Shown here: in pieces, positions 57,318 to 64,000 of the stretch
How positions within the stretch are numbered: position 1 is the stretch's first letter
How the letters are laid out: every line of letters starts with the position of its first letter
From: Geminicoccaceae bacterium
GTDB lineage: Bacteria; Pseudomonadota; Alphaproteobacteria; Geminicoccales; Geminicoccaceae
Reading direction: 5' to 3'
DNA: 64,000 nt
Assembly (NCBI GenBank): GCA_025999455.1
Contig: AP024683.1
Coordinates: 3,660,451 to 3,724,450 of the forward strand
Translations under genes and position numbers: made by a program
The notes under the pieces: model-generated
What the model was told of the DNA's origin: nothing
What the model saw: the letters and a program-made list of their open reading frames with translations, nothing else
Database searches by the model: none

Positions 57318-59192
57318 TCAGCGCCCGATGCTCATGAGCTCGTCGAAGAGCTCGTCGGTGATCTGCACGATCCGGGCCGAGACCGAATAAGCCTGCTGGT
57401 AGAGGACCAGCCGGGCGAGCTCCTCGTCCATGTTGACGCCCGAGATCTCGGCCATTCGGCGCTCGAGCTCTTCGACCATCGCCCGGTCGGTCTCGGCGGC
57501 GTCGACGGCGCGCGCGGCGCGCACGGCGACCGCACCCACGAGATCGGCCGCGTAGCCGCCGATCGTCGCGGCCGGCCGGTCCAGACTGCCGCGCGGCACG
57601 GTGGCGACGCTCCGAGCGAAGGCGGCCGCCAGTCCGTGCGCCCCGCGCGGGTCGCCCGGGCCGCCGAGCGTCGCCCGAGGCGGCGGGCCGGGATCGACGT
57701 CGAGCCGCGCGGTCGCGAGAAGCGCCGGGCTGCCGGCGAGATCGGCTCGGAGCGCGAGCGCGGTCGGCCGGTCGGGGTCGACGGTGAAGAGGTCGTTGAG
57801 CCCGAAATAGTGGGAAAAGCCGTAGTCCCAGCTCCGGCCCGCTTCATCGGTCACGGTGATCGTGCCGTCACCGTCGGCGAGGGCCACGCCTTTGCCCGGG
57901 TCGAGGGTGATCACGAGCCGCCCGTCGCCGTCGAGCCCGGCGTCCCCGTGACCCGAGAGGTCGGCGTCGAGCTGGGCCACCAGGGTCGCGAGGTCGGCCG
58001 TGAGATCGATCGCGACGGTATGGAGCGTGGCGCCGGTCGTCCGATCGATCACGGCGAGCCAGGCGGTCCCGGAACGAGCCGAGGCATCGAACGTGCCGTC
58101 CTCGAGGCGCGAGCCCGTGAGGCTCTCGGGCGGCGGCCAGGCAACCGCGGCGTTGTGCGCGGCATCGAGGACGTAACGGGTGAGCCGCGCGAGCTCGTCG
58201 AGCTGGTCGGCGAGCTCGGGCAGGACCCGGTCGCGCGCCTCCAACAAGCCCTGCAACTCACCCTCGGCGAAGGGCGAGCGGACGATCAGCGGCTCGTCCG
58301 CCGGGGTACCGGTGGCGAGCTCGGGCGGCAGCTCGGCCCGGAGCCCGCCCGTGACGACCACGCTTCCCACGGCCCCCGCGACCGGCTCGCCGGTCGTGGG
58401 ATCGATGTCGCGCGCGGCGTAGAGTGCGATCGGGCCGAACAGCGTCGTGGCCGAGACGACCGGAGCGGGGTCGTAGACCAACACCCGACGCGTGCCTTCG
58501 AGGAGCGGTTGTCCGCCGCGCAGATAGACCGCCACACGGCCGTCCTCGAGGCGATAGGTCGAGATGTCGACCCGCTCGGCGAGCGAGGCGAGGAGCCGGT
58601 CGCGACGGTCCTCGAGCTCGGCGCTCGGCCGGCCGCGGGCGAGCTCCTCGTTGACCCGCTCGAGCGCCGCGACGTCGGCGTTGATCGCGTCGATCAGCTG
58701 GTCGATCCGGCGGTCGGCGTCGGCGCGCAGGCGCTGGACCTGCTCGCCCGCCCGGGAGAGCGCCGTCGCGACCGCCTCCGCCGCACCCAAGAGCTCGGCG
58801 CGCTGGGCGGCCTTGCTCGGATCGTTGGCGAGCGCCTCGGCGGCTGCGGCGAGCGCGGCGATCCGGTCCTGGATCGCGCGGCCGGTTTCGCCGGGCGCGC
58901 CGAAAATCTCGCCCTGGACGCGACCCAGGACGTCCTCGACGGCGCGGCTGCGGCCGAGCCGTGCGCTCTGGTTGCGCAGTTCCGCCATCAAGAACTCGTC
59001 GACCACGCGTCGCGGGTCGAGCGCCCGCGCCCCGGCGCCACGGCCGTCGTGGACGATCGCCTCCTGGGCGTGGACCTTGCGGACGTAGCCTTCGGTGCCG
59101 GCATTCGCGACGTTGTTGGCCGTGACCGCGAGGGCCTGTTGGGAGGTCGCGAGGCCGGTAACGGCCGTGCGGAGGGTAGCGGCGAGCGTCAT
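57318..59192 (-). CDS. flgK: Flagellar hook-associated protein 1
   Basis: A 624-residue axial protein. The N-terminal TSQQALAVTANNVANAGTEGYVRK is the rod/hook/HAP signature, and the C-terminal SGVNMDEELARLVLYQQAYS-type helix ends the protein as in other axial proteins. The central region has VDQLIDAINADVAALERVNEEL and the DLRDRLLASLAERVDIS-like segment. It forms the first hook-filament junction. It follows the flgN-like gene by 10 bp. Confidence 0.94.
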   Translation of the reverse strand: MTLAATLRTAVTGLATSQQALAVTANNVANAGTEGYVRKVHAQEAIVHDGRGAGARALDPRRVVDEFLMAELRNQSARLGRSRAVEDVLGRVQGEIFGAPGETGRAIQDRIAALAAAAEALANDPSKAAQRAELLGAAEAVATALSRAGEQVQRLRADADRRIDQLIDAINADVAALERVNEELARGRPSAELEDRRDRLLASLAERVDISTYRLEDGRVAVYLRGGQPLLEGTRRVLVYDPAPVVSATTLFGPIALYAARDIDPTTGEPVAGAVGSVVVTGGLRAELPPELATGTPADEPLIVRSPFAEGELQGLLEARDRVLPELADQLDELARLTRYVLDAAHNAAVAWPPPESLTGSRLEDGTFDASARSGTAWLAVIDRTTGATLHTVAIDLTADLATLVAQLDADLSGHGDAGLDGDGRLVITLDPGKGVALADGDGTITVTDEAGRSWDYGFSHYFGLNDLFTVDPDRPTALALRADLAGSPALLATARLDVDPGPPPRATLGGPGDPRGAHGLAAAFARSVATVPRGSLDRPAATIGGYAADLVGAVAVRAARAVDAAETDRAMVEELERRMAEISGVNMDEELARLVLYQQAYSVSARIVQITDELFDELMSIGR

Positions 59193-59202
59193 CCTCGGCT
59201 CC

Positions 59203-59643
59203 TCAGACGCTGCGGTCGAAGCTCACGGCGATCACCCGGCCCGACCGGCCGGGGGGCGGGGCGGTCCCGGCGGGATCCTCGGCCAGCGCTTCGGTGACCC
59301 GCCGCAACAAGCGCTCGGTGACCGTCTTGGCAGCCAAGAGCACATCCGCGTTACGCCGGGTCGCCGCTTGCAGCCGCCGCATCCCCTCCTCGAGCTGCCG
59401 ACGCGCCTCGAGCGGCAAGGCGCCGAGGAGTTCGGGCCGGCGGCGGAGTGCCGCGAGCTCCTTCTCGTAGGCCTGCGCCAACACCCGCTTTTCCTTCTGG
59501 AGTTCGGCGATGCGGTCGACCGCCATCCGGCGCACGCACTCGCCTTCGCGGGCCATGACGTCGCACAAGCGTTCGATCAGGGTGAGCAGCACGGCGATCC
59601 GCTCGAGGCCGGTCGGGGCCGCATCCCCGGTGAGGCCGCTCAC
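59203..59643 (-). CDS. FlgN-like flagellar export chaperone
   Basis: A 146-residue, mostly helical protein (LLTLIERLCDVMAREGECVRRM, IAELQKEKRVLAQAYEKELAAL, RRLQAATRRNADVLLAAKTVTERLL). Its size, helical pattern and position directly upstream of flgK fit FlgN, the chaperone of FlgK and FlgL. Sequence similarity in this family is low, so context carries the call. GTG 59643 overlaps the flgJ stop. Confidence 0.65.
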   Translation of the reverse strand: MSGLTGDAAPTGLERIAVLLTLIERLCDVMAREGECVRRMAVDRIAELQKEKRVLAQAYEKELAALRRRPELLGALPLEARRQLEEGMRRLQAATRRNADVLLAAKTVTERLLRRVTEALAEDPAGTAPPPGRSGRVIAVSFDRSV

Positions 59644-59924
59644 GGGCGGGTCTCCTGCAAGCGCAGAAGTTCGCGTTGGGTCGCGGCGGCGATCCCGACC
59701 CCACCGCTGCGTGCGATCAAGCGGGCATATTCGTCGGCCAGGAGGCTGCCGAACGGCTCCTTGTTCAAAAGGCCGTCGGGCCCGAGGCCGCTGCTCATGC
59801 CGCGCAGCATCTGGGCGAGGAACACGGCCTCGAACTCGACCGCGGCCTCGCGGATCCGCGTCGCGGGATCGGCCCGTCCCGGCGCGGTGGCCGGGGTGGC
59901 GACGGCTGTCACACGATCGCTCAT
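59640..59924 (-). CDS. flgJ: Flagellar rod-binding protein, FlgJ N-terminal domain only
   Basis: A 94-residue protein with IREAAVEFEAVFLAQMLRGMSSGLGPDGL and EPFGSLLADEYARLIARSGGVGIA, the rod-binding domain of FlgJ. The muramidase domain of enteric FlgJ is absent, as usual in Alphaproteobacteria. I used ATG 59924, with GAGG seven bases upstream; GTG 59927 is the alternative. Overlaps flgI and the flgN-like gene. Confidence 0.9.
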   Translation of the reverse strand: MSDRVTAVATPATAPGRADPATRIREAAVEFEAVFLAQMLRGMSSGLGPDGLLNKEPFGSLLADEYARLIARSGGVGIAAATQRELLRLQETRP

Positions 59925-61084
59925 CACATCACCTCGATCTCGGCTTGAAGCGCGCCGGCCGCCTTGATCGCCTGGATGATCGCGATCATGTCGCGGGGTC
60001 CGACCCCGAGGGCGTTGAGGCCGTCCACGAGCGTGTCGAGCGTAGCCCCGGTCTCGAGCACGACGAGCTTGCGCTCGGGCTGCGTGTCGACCTCGACGTT
60101 GGTCCGCGGGACGACCACGGTCTCACCGCCGCCGAGCGGGTTCGGCTGGGAGACCTGCGGCGTCTCGGTGATCCGCACGGTGAGGTTCCCCTGCGCCACC
60201 GCGACCCGGCTGATCCGAACCTTGTCGCCGATCACGACGATGCCCGAACGCTCGTCGATGACGATCCGAGCAGGTTTGTCGGGCTCGACCGGCAGTTGCT
60301 CGATCTCGCTCAAGAGCGCCGCCGTCCGACCGCGCCAGGCGGGCGGGATCGGGAGCCGGACGGTGGTCGAATCGAGCGCGCGGGCGGGCGCACCCTCGAT
60401 CCGAGCGTTGATCGCGGCGGCGACCCGCTGGGCGGTGGTGAAGTCCGGGTTGCGCAGGGCGAGACGCAGCTCGGGCAAGGAATCGAGGGCGAACGGCACC
60501 TCGCGCTCGACGAGCGCACCGGCCGGCAAGCGGGCGGAGGTGGGCACGCCGCGGGTGACGGATTGCGCTTCGCCCTTGGCCTCGAAGCCCCCGATCGCGA
60601 GGGCGCCTTGGGCGACCGCGTAGACTTCGCCGTCGGCCCCGAGCAGCGGGGTCGCGAGGAGCGTGCCACCGAGCAGCGACTTCGCGTCGCCCATGGCGCT
60701 CACCGAGGCGTCGATCCGGCTGCCCTGGCGCGCGAAGGGCGGGAGCGTGGCGGTCACCATGACCGCCGCCACGTTCTTGGTGTTGAGATTGACGCCGCGG
60801 GTCGCCACCCCGAGCCGCTCGAGCATCGCCACGAGGCTCTCTTGAGTGAAGACCGCGTTGCGCAGAGAATCGCCGGTGCCGTTGAGACCGACCACGAGGC
60901 CGTAACCGATCAGCACGTTCGAGCGGACACCCTCGAAATCGGCGAGATCCTTGATCCGCGAGGCGGCGTGGAGCGGAACCGGACCGAACCCGCAGACCAA
61001 CCCGACCAGGAGCGCCCCGAGGAGCGACAGCGACCAACCGCCGGTCGCGGTTCGCCGCCCGCCCGTCTCGATCCTCGCGTGCAC
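59924..61084 (-). CDS. flgI: Flagellar P-ring protein
   Basis: A 386-residue exported protein. Signal peptide: a charged start, then WSLSLLGALLVGLVCGFGPVPLHAA. The mature part begins SRIKDLADFEGVRSNVLIGYGLVVGLNGTGD, a FlgI hallmark, and later has VNLNTKNVAAVMVTATLPPFARQG and PRDMIAIIQAIKAAGAL. It forms the periplasmic ring around the rod. I chose GTG 61084 because GGGGAGA lies about eight bases upstream and a signal peptide of sensible length follows; a longer frame to ATG 61159 is possible. Confidence 0.94.
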   Translation of the reverse strand: MHARIETGGRRTATGGWSLSLLGALLVGLVCGFGPVPLHAASRIKDLADFEGVRSNVLIGYGLVVGLNGTGDSLRNAVFTQESLVAMLERLGVATRGVNLNTKNVAAVMVTATLPPFARQGSRIDASVSAMGDAKSLLGGTLLATPLLGADGEVYAVAQGALAIGGFEAKGEAQSVTRGVPTSARLPAGALVEREVPFALDSLPELRLALRNPDFTTAQRVAAAINARIEGAPARALDSTTVRLPIPPAWRGRTAALLSEIEQLPVEPDKPARIVIDERSGIVVIGDKVRISRVAVAQGNLTVRITETPQVSQPNPLGGGETVVVPRTNVEVDTQPERKLVVLETGATLDTLVDGLNALGVGPRDMIAIIQAIKAAGALQAEIEVM

Positions 61085-61267
61085 CGCCTTCTCCCCTCGC
61101 CGTTCCGACCCGAGCCGCCGTACCGCGCGGCGAGCCCACCCGCTCTTGGCAACTCGCATGCCAGGGCTCGGGGCGCGGTGGGCCGTGGATCCGAGCGGGG
61201 AGCCGGAGCGAAGGACCCGGCAAATCTTGCCGGCGCCGGGCACGAGCTGCCGAGCCGTGGCGGGATC

Positions 61268-61284
61268 TCAACCTTTCCTTAACC
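61268..61284 (+). promoter_or_regulatory. Candidate CtrA-type box between flgI and fliX
   Basis: TCAACCTTTCCTTAACC is TCAA-N7-TTAA followed by CC, one mismatch from the TTAA-N7-TTAA CtrA consensus. It lies 50 bp before the fliX ATG and about 184 bp before flgI in the divergent direction. In Caulobacter the early flagellar genes including fliX are under CtrA control. Confidence 0.5.
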
Positions 61285-61333
61285 AGAACGCGGCAGGATG
61301 CGCCCGGGGCCGTGCCCCCGGGAGACGAAGGCC

Positions 61334-61831
61334 ATGTTCATCGCGACGGTCGGCCGAGGCCCTGCAACCGAACGCGCGCGCGCACCCACGACGCCGCGTA
61401 CGGCCCGAGCTTGGGTCGACCCCGGCTCGTCGAGTTCGGCGGTCGAGACGCCACCGACCCCGGGTCCGCCCTCCGGCGGCCCGATCGCGCCGCTCGCCGG
61501 GCTCGACGCGCTCTTGGTGTTGCAGCGGGTCGAGGAACCGAGCGAGCGGACCCGCCGAGCCGTCCGACGAGGGGAGCACTTGTTGGCCGGGCTCGACGCG
61601 CTGCAGCGCGGGCTGCTCGACGGGGTCGTTTCGGAAGCGCGACTGCGCGAGCTTCGGCGCGGCTTGGCCGATCTCGAGGCGATGCCGGATCAGCCCCGGC
61701 TCCAGGCGGTGTTGCGCGAGATCGCCACGCGGGTCGAAGTGGAGCTCGCCAAGCTGGAGGTCGCGGTCGAGCGGGAGGCCGCGGGTGCGGGCGAAACCGA
61801 TGCTCGTCGGTTGGCGCTCAGCGACCGCTGA
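61334..61831 (+). CDS. fliX: Flagellar assembly regulator FliX
   Basis: A 165-residue protein. The N-terminal ~55 residues are Pro/Ser/Arg-rich. The conserved domain follows: LAGLDALLVLQRVEEPSERTR, RAVRRGEHLLAGLDALQRGLLDG, then LRELRRGLADLEAM and LQAVLREIATRVEVELAKLE. FliX is a trans-acting regulator that couples class II flagellar assembly to later gene expression through FlbD in Caulobacter; it is known only in Alphaproteobacteria. It is divergent from flgI and ends 14 bp inside the convergent hydrolase gene. FlbD is not in the window. Confidence 0.82.
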   Translation: MFIATVGRGPATERARAPTTPRTARAWVDPGSSSSAVETPPTPGPPSGGPIAPLAGLDALLVLQRVEEPSERTRRAVRRGEHLLAGLDALQRGLLDGVVSEARLRELRRGLADLEAMPDQPRLQAVLREIATRVEVELAKLEVAVEREAAGAGETDARRLALSDR

Positions 61832-62705
61832 GCAGCGGCGCCGTACCGTGCGCCCCACCCTCGCTCGACGAGCCGAGCCGCCCCGCCGAGCCGTCCGAAT
61901 CGCGGAGCGTCGCCCTTTCGATCGCCCGGAGCGCGTCGAGCAGGTATCGGTCGAACTCCTCACGCTCGTAGATCGCGTTGTGGCCGGCGCCGGGCACGGT
62001 CGCCACGAGCACGGGACGGGCGAGGACCTCGATCAGCGCCTCGCTCCTGGCACGTGGTACGATCCGGTCGTCCTCGGCGAGGATCACCGCCACGGGCAGG
62101 TCGCGGCCGCGCAGATGCTCCGCGGCACGGAACGGATGGCGCAGAAGTGCTCGAACCGGCGCCCAGAAATAGCGCTCGGCGGCGATCGCCTCGATCGAAT
62201 CGAAAGGCGTGACCAAGACGAGGCCGTCCAGCGAGCGGTGCGCCGCGAGATGGGCGGCGACCGCCGAGCCGAGGCTCGCACCGAACACGACGACGCGTGG
62301 CGGCGCCAGCCGGCGGACCGCCCAATCGTGGACGAGGAGCGCATCGGCGTAGAGTGCCGCCTCGCTCGGCTGCCCCTCGCTCGGTGGGTAGCCGCGGTAA
62401 TGAAAGACGACGACGTCGTGGTCGGGAACCCGACGGGCGAGGAACAGGAGGAGATCGTCGGCGTTCCACGCATTTCCGCCGAAGCCCAGGAGAAGGCCGC
62501 GCGAGGGCCGGCGTGCGGGCAGCAGCGCCCCCACCAGCCGATGGCCCTCGGCCGAGCGGAGCTCGACCCGCTCGGCGCGCTCGGGCAACTCGAAAGTCGG
62601 CGTCGAGATCGCCGCACGCGGGAAGAGCAGGCTCTCCTGCAAAAGCCAGAGGCCGCCCACCACGAGCCCGTAGGCCGCGACACCGCCGATCACGAACTGG
62701 AACAC
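61818..62705 (-). CDS. Membrane-anchored alpha/beta hydrolase (BEM46/ABHD13-like)
   Basis: A 295-residue protein with an N-terminal hydrophobic anchor (FVIGGVAAYGLVVGGLWLLQ). The serine hydrolase triad is visible: Ser in VVFGASLGSAVAAHLA, Asp in ILAEDDRIVP and His in VPGAGHNAIYE. VVFHYRGYPPSEGQPSE is typical of the BEM46/ABHD13 group. Substrate is unknown (esterase or peptidase). It lies between two flagellar/c-di-GMP genes but nothing else links it to motility. Confidence 0.85.
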   Translation of the reverse strand: MFQFVIGGVAAYGLVVGGLWLLQESLLFPRAAISTPTFELPERAERVELRSAEGHRLVGALLPARRPSRGLLLGFGGNAWNADDLLLFLARRVPDHDVVVFHYRGYPPSEGQPSEAALYADALLVHDWAVRRLAPPRVVVFGASLGSAVAAHLAAHRSLDGLVLVTPFDSIEAIAAERYFWAPVRALLRHPFRAAEHLRGRDLPVAVILAEDDRIVPRARSEALIEVLARPVLVATVPGAGHNAIYEREEFDRYLLDALRAIERATLRDSDGSAGRLGSSSEGGAHGTAPLLSGR

Positions 62706-62789
62706 CCTTTCGTCCTCCGGAGCCGGATCTGGTGTGTCGGAGCCGCCGCGCCAACCGCAACGGAGGTCCTCGCCGTCGCCGAAGGAAGA

Positions 62790-62806
62790 TCAACCTCACG
62801 TTAACC
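62790..62806 (+). promoter_or_regulatory. Candidate CtrA-type box upstream of diguanylate cyclase
   Basis: TCAACCTCACGTTAACC is TCAA-N7-TTAA-CC, with the same half-sites and spacing as the box before fliX. It lies about 62 bp before the start of the GGDEF gene and is followed by a T-rich stretch (CCTTTTTCC), unusual in this DNA. Confidence 0.5.
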
Positions 62807-62867
62807 TTTTTCCGGCACAACTGGGGGTGCCGGTCGGCCAGACCGGATCGTGTCGAGGGGACCGAGC

Positions 62868-63884
62868 TTGTCGAAGGATGCACGGGCGCTCGCCCGATCG
62901 ACCATCGCCTGGCTGGAGGTGCGGGGCATCCCGCCGACGCCGGAGCACTATCGTGTCGCTTTCGCGCATCTGTCCGGGGAAGAGCCGGCGCTCAGCGCCG
63001 CCGTCGGCGAGCTGGAACGCGAAGGCTCGGGGCCGGATGCGATCCAGCTCCGCGCCTTGTACGAGCGGTTCTTCGAGGGGCCGGATGCCCGGGCTCTCTC
63101 CGAGCACGGCCGGCGGCTCGCCGAACTCGCCGGGCGGTTGCAGCGCGAACTCGCGGAAGCCGGCGAGGAGACCCGCCGTTACGGCGATACGCTCTCCTCG
63201 GTGCGGGCCGCCGTCGCGCGGCCCGACGATCTCGCTCGGGTCGTGGAATTGCTCGGGCGGATCGCCGACGAGACCGAACGGATGCACGAGCTCGCGACCC
63301 GGCTCGAGGGTGGGCTCGCTTCGGGGGCGGCCGAGATCCGCGAGCTCCGACGGTCGCTGCAAGCCGCGCAGGAGGCTGCGCTGACCGATCCTCTGACCGG
63401 GCTCGCCAACCGCAAGCGCTTCGATCTGGCACTCGCCGGTCTCGCCGCCGAGGCGGCCGCGGAGCGTCGCCCCATGACGTTGATCATGGCCGACATCGAC
63501 CATTTCAAGGATTTCAACGATCGCCACGGGCACCGCATGGGTGATCTCGTGCTCAAGCTCGTGGCCGACCTCCTGCGCGACCATTTCAAGGGCCGCGACC
63601 TCGTCGCCCGCTACGGCGGTGAGGAGTTCGCCGTCATTCTCGACGACACGCCGCTGCCCACGGGGTTCAAGCTCGCCGAGCAGCTGCGCGAGACGCTCGC
63701 CACGCGACATCTGCGGACCCGCGACAAGACCACGATCGGCCGCATCACCCTCTCGCTCGGACTCGCCGAGCTCCAGCCCGGCGAGCCGATCGGTCGGTGG
63801 GTCGAACGTGCCGACCGTGCGCTCTACGCGGCGAAGCGGGCCGGGCGGAACCGTTCGGTCGCACTGGCGGCCTGCGAGCCGTGA
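62868..63884 (+). CDS. Diguanylate cyclase (GGDEF domain)
   Basis: A 338-residue protein without membrane segments. The N-terminal ~130 residues are helical, beginning IAWLEVRGIPPTPEHYRVAFAHLSGEEP, a sensor-like region seen in many alphaproteobacterial cyclases. A coiled coil (~120-170) leads to the GGDEF domain (~175-335): DPLTGLANRKRFD, ADIDHFKDFNDRHGH and the active site RYGGEEFAV. The active residues are intact, so it should make c-di-GMP from two GTP. No RxxD inhibitory site is evident just before GGEEF. I chose TTG 62868, with GAGGGG seven bases upstream; GTG 62850 is possible. It likely couples to the flagellar genes nearby. Confidence 0.92.
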   Translation: MSKDARALARSTIAWLEVRGIPPTPEHYRVAFAHLSGEEPALSAAVGELEREGSGPDAIQLRALYERFFEGPDARALSEHGRRLAELAGRLQRELAEAGEETRRYGDTLSSVRAAVARPDDLARVVELLGRIADETERMHELATRLEGGLASGAAEIRELRRSLQAAQEAALTDPLTGLANRKRFDLALAGLAAEAAAERRPMTLIMADIDHFKDFNDRHGHRMGDLVLKLVADLLRDHFKGRDLVARYGGEEFAVILDDTPLPTGFKLAEQLRETLATRHLRTRDKTTIGRITLSLGLAELQPGEPIGRWVERADRALYAAKRAGRNRSVALAACEP

Positions 63885-64000
63885 ACGCGCCGGGTCGATA
63901 CGGGTGGTGGACCGCGGCGCCTCTCTCGTCGGTCGCGCGTTGTCGGCCGGGCCATCGGGGCTTCGCGGGCCCCTCGGCGACGCGCGTGCCGGACGGACCG
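63885..64000. other. Window end, nothing recognised
   Basis: The last 116 bases after the diguanylate cyclase contain no start, RNA or repeat that I can support. Confidence 0.4.

Noticed and set aside
59976-59989. Second copy of the ATGATCGCGATCAT palindrome
   Set aside because: It lies inside flgI, encoding the conserved DMIAIIQAI segment, so it is best explained by coding sequence; it serves as a caution for the copy at 20346.

Overview
The window is about 64 kb of very GC-rich chromosomal DNA from a Gram-negative, flagellated alphaproteobacterium. The evidence is the rpsT-dnaA-dnaN-recF-gyrB block, the adjacent mutM/ubiE-ubiB-coaBC-dut cluster, a fliX gene (a flagellar regulator confined to Alphaproteobacteria), a FlgJ reduced to its rod-binding domain, an ELM1-family gene, and TTAA-type boxes resembling CtrA sites near flagellar genes. 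The deeper lineage (possibly Rhodospirillales-like) cannot be fixed from these data. I saw no phage, insertion sequence, CRISPR array or rRNA gene; apart from one frameshifted gene the DNA is compact housekeeping and physiology.

Layout. 1-6.4 kb: five-gene redox operon (truncated cupredoxin/multicopper-oxidase-like protein, beta-propeller protein, SCO-type copper chaperone, cytochrome c fused to a periplasmic-binding fold, subtilase), meeting a convergent FAD-linked oxidase. 8-12 kb: RND efflux adaptor and pump. 12.1-16.2 kb: pqqABCDE on the minus strand, followed by a frameshifted DUF6969-like gene. 16.4-19.7 kb: a LysR regulator divergent from an M20 amidohydrolase and an orphan ABC ATPase. 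19.5-20.9 kb: a Spy-like periplasmic protein divergent from a Crp/Fnr-type regulator. 20.9-27.9 kb: gyrB, recF, dnaN, dnaA, rpsT. 28-34 kb: enoyl-CoA hydratase, mutM, then ubiE, ubiB, coaBC, dut and an Rrf2 regulator.

34-42 kb holds a DMT transporter, a quinone-reductase-like flavoprotein, a DmeF-like metal exporter, and a chain of gamma-glutamyltransferase, DUF1028, OpgG and PsiE-like genes. 42-45 kb is a complete TRAP transporter, followed by tRNA-Ala(UGC). 45-47.5 kb is a glycosyltransferase-like gene coupled to rph and rdgB. 47.6-52.4 kb is TetR plus a second RND system. 52.5-54.1 kb is a rhomboid protease coupled to an SDH-type serine protease, then ELM1. 55.8-64 kb is flagellar: fliW, flgL, flgK, flgN-like, flgJ, flgI on the minus strand, fliX divergent, then an alpha/beta hydrolase and a diguanylate cyclase.

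How the genes may work together. PQQ made by pqqABCDE would serve periplasmic quinoproteins. The first operon (SCO, cytochrome c, propeller, cupredoxin) looks like a periplasmic copper/electron-transfer system and resembles accessory genes of PQQ-alcohol dehydrogenase systems, but no quinoprotein dehydrogenase is visible here. Many gene pairs overlap as ATGA, GTGA or TTGA, so translational coupling and non-ATG starts are common. Three near-identical TYRR-N7-TTAACC boxes precede fliW, fliX and the diguanylate cyclase, suggesting shared cell-cycle control of motility and c-di-GMP.
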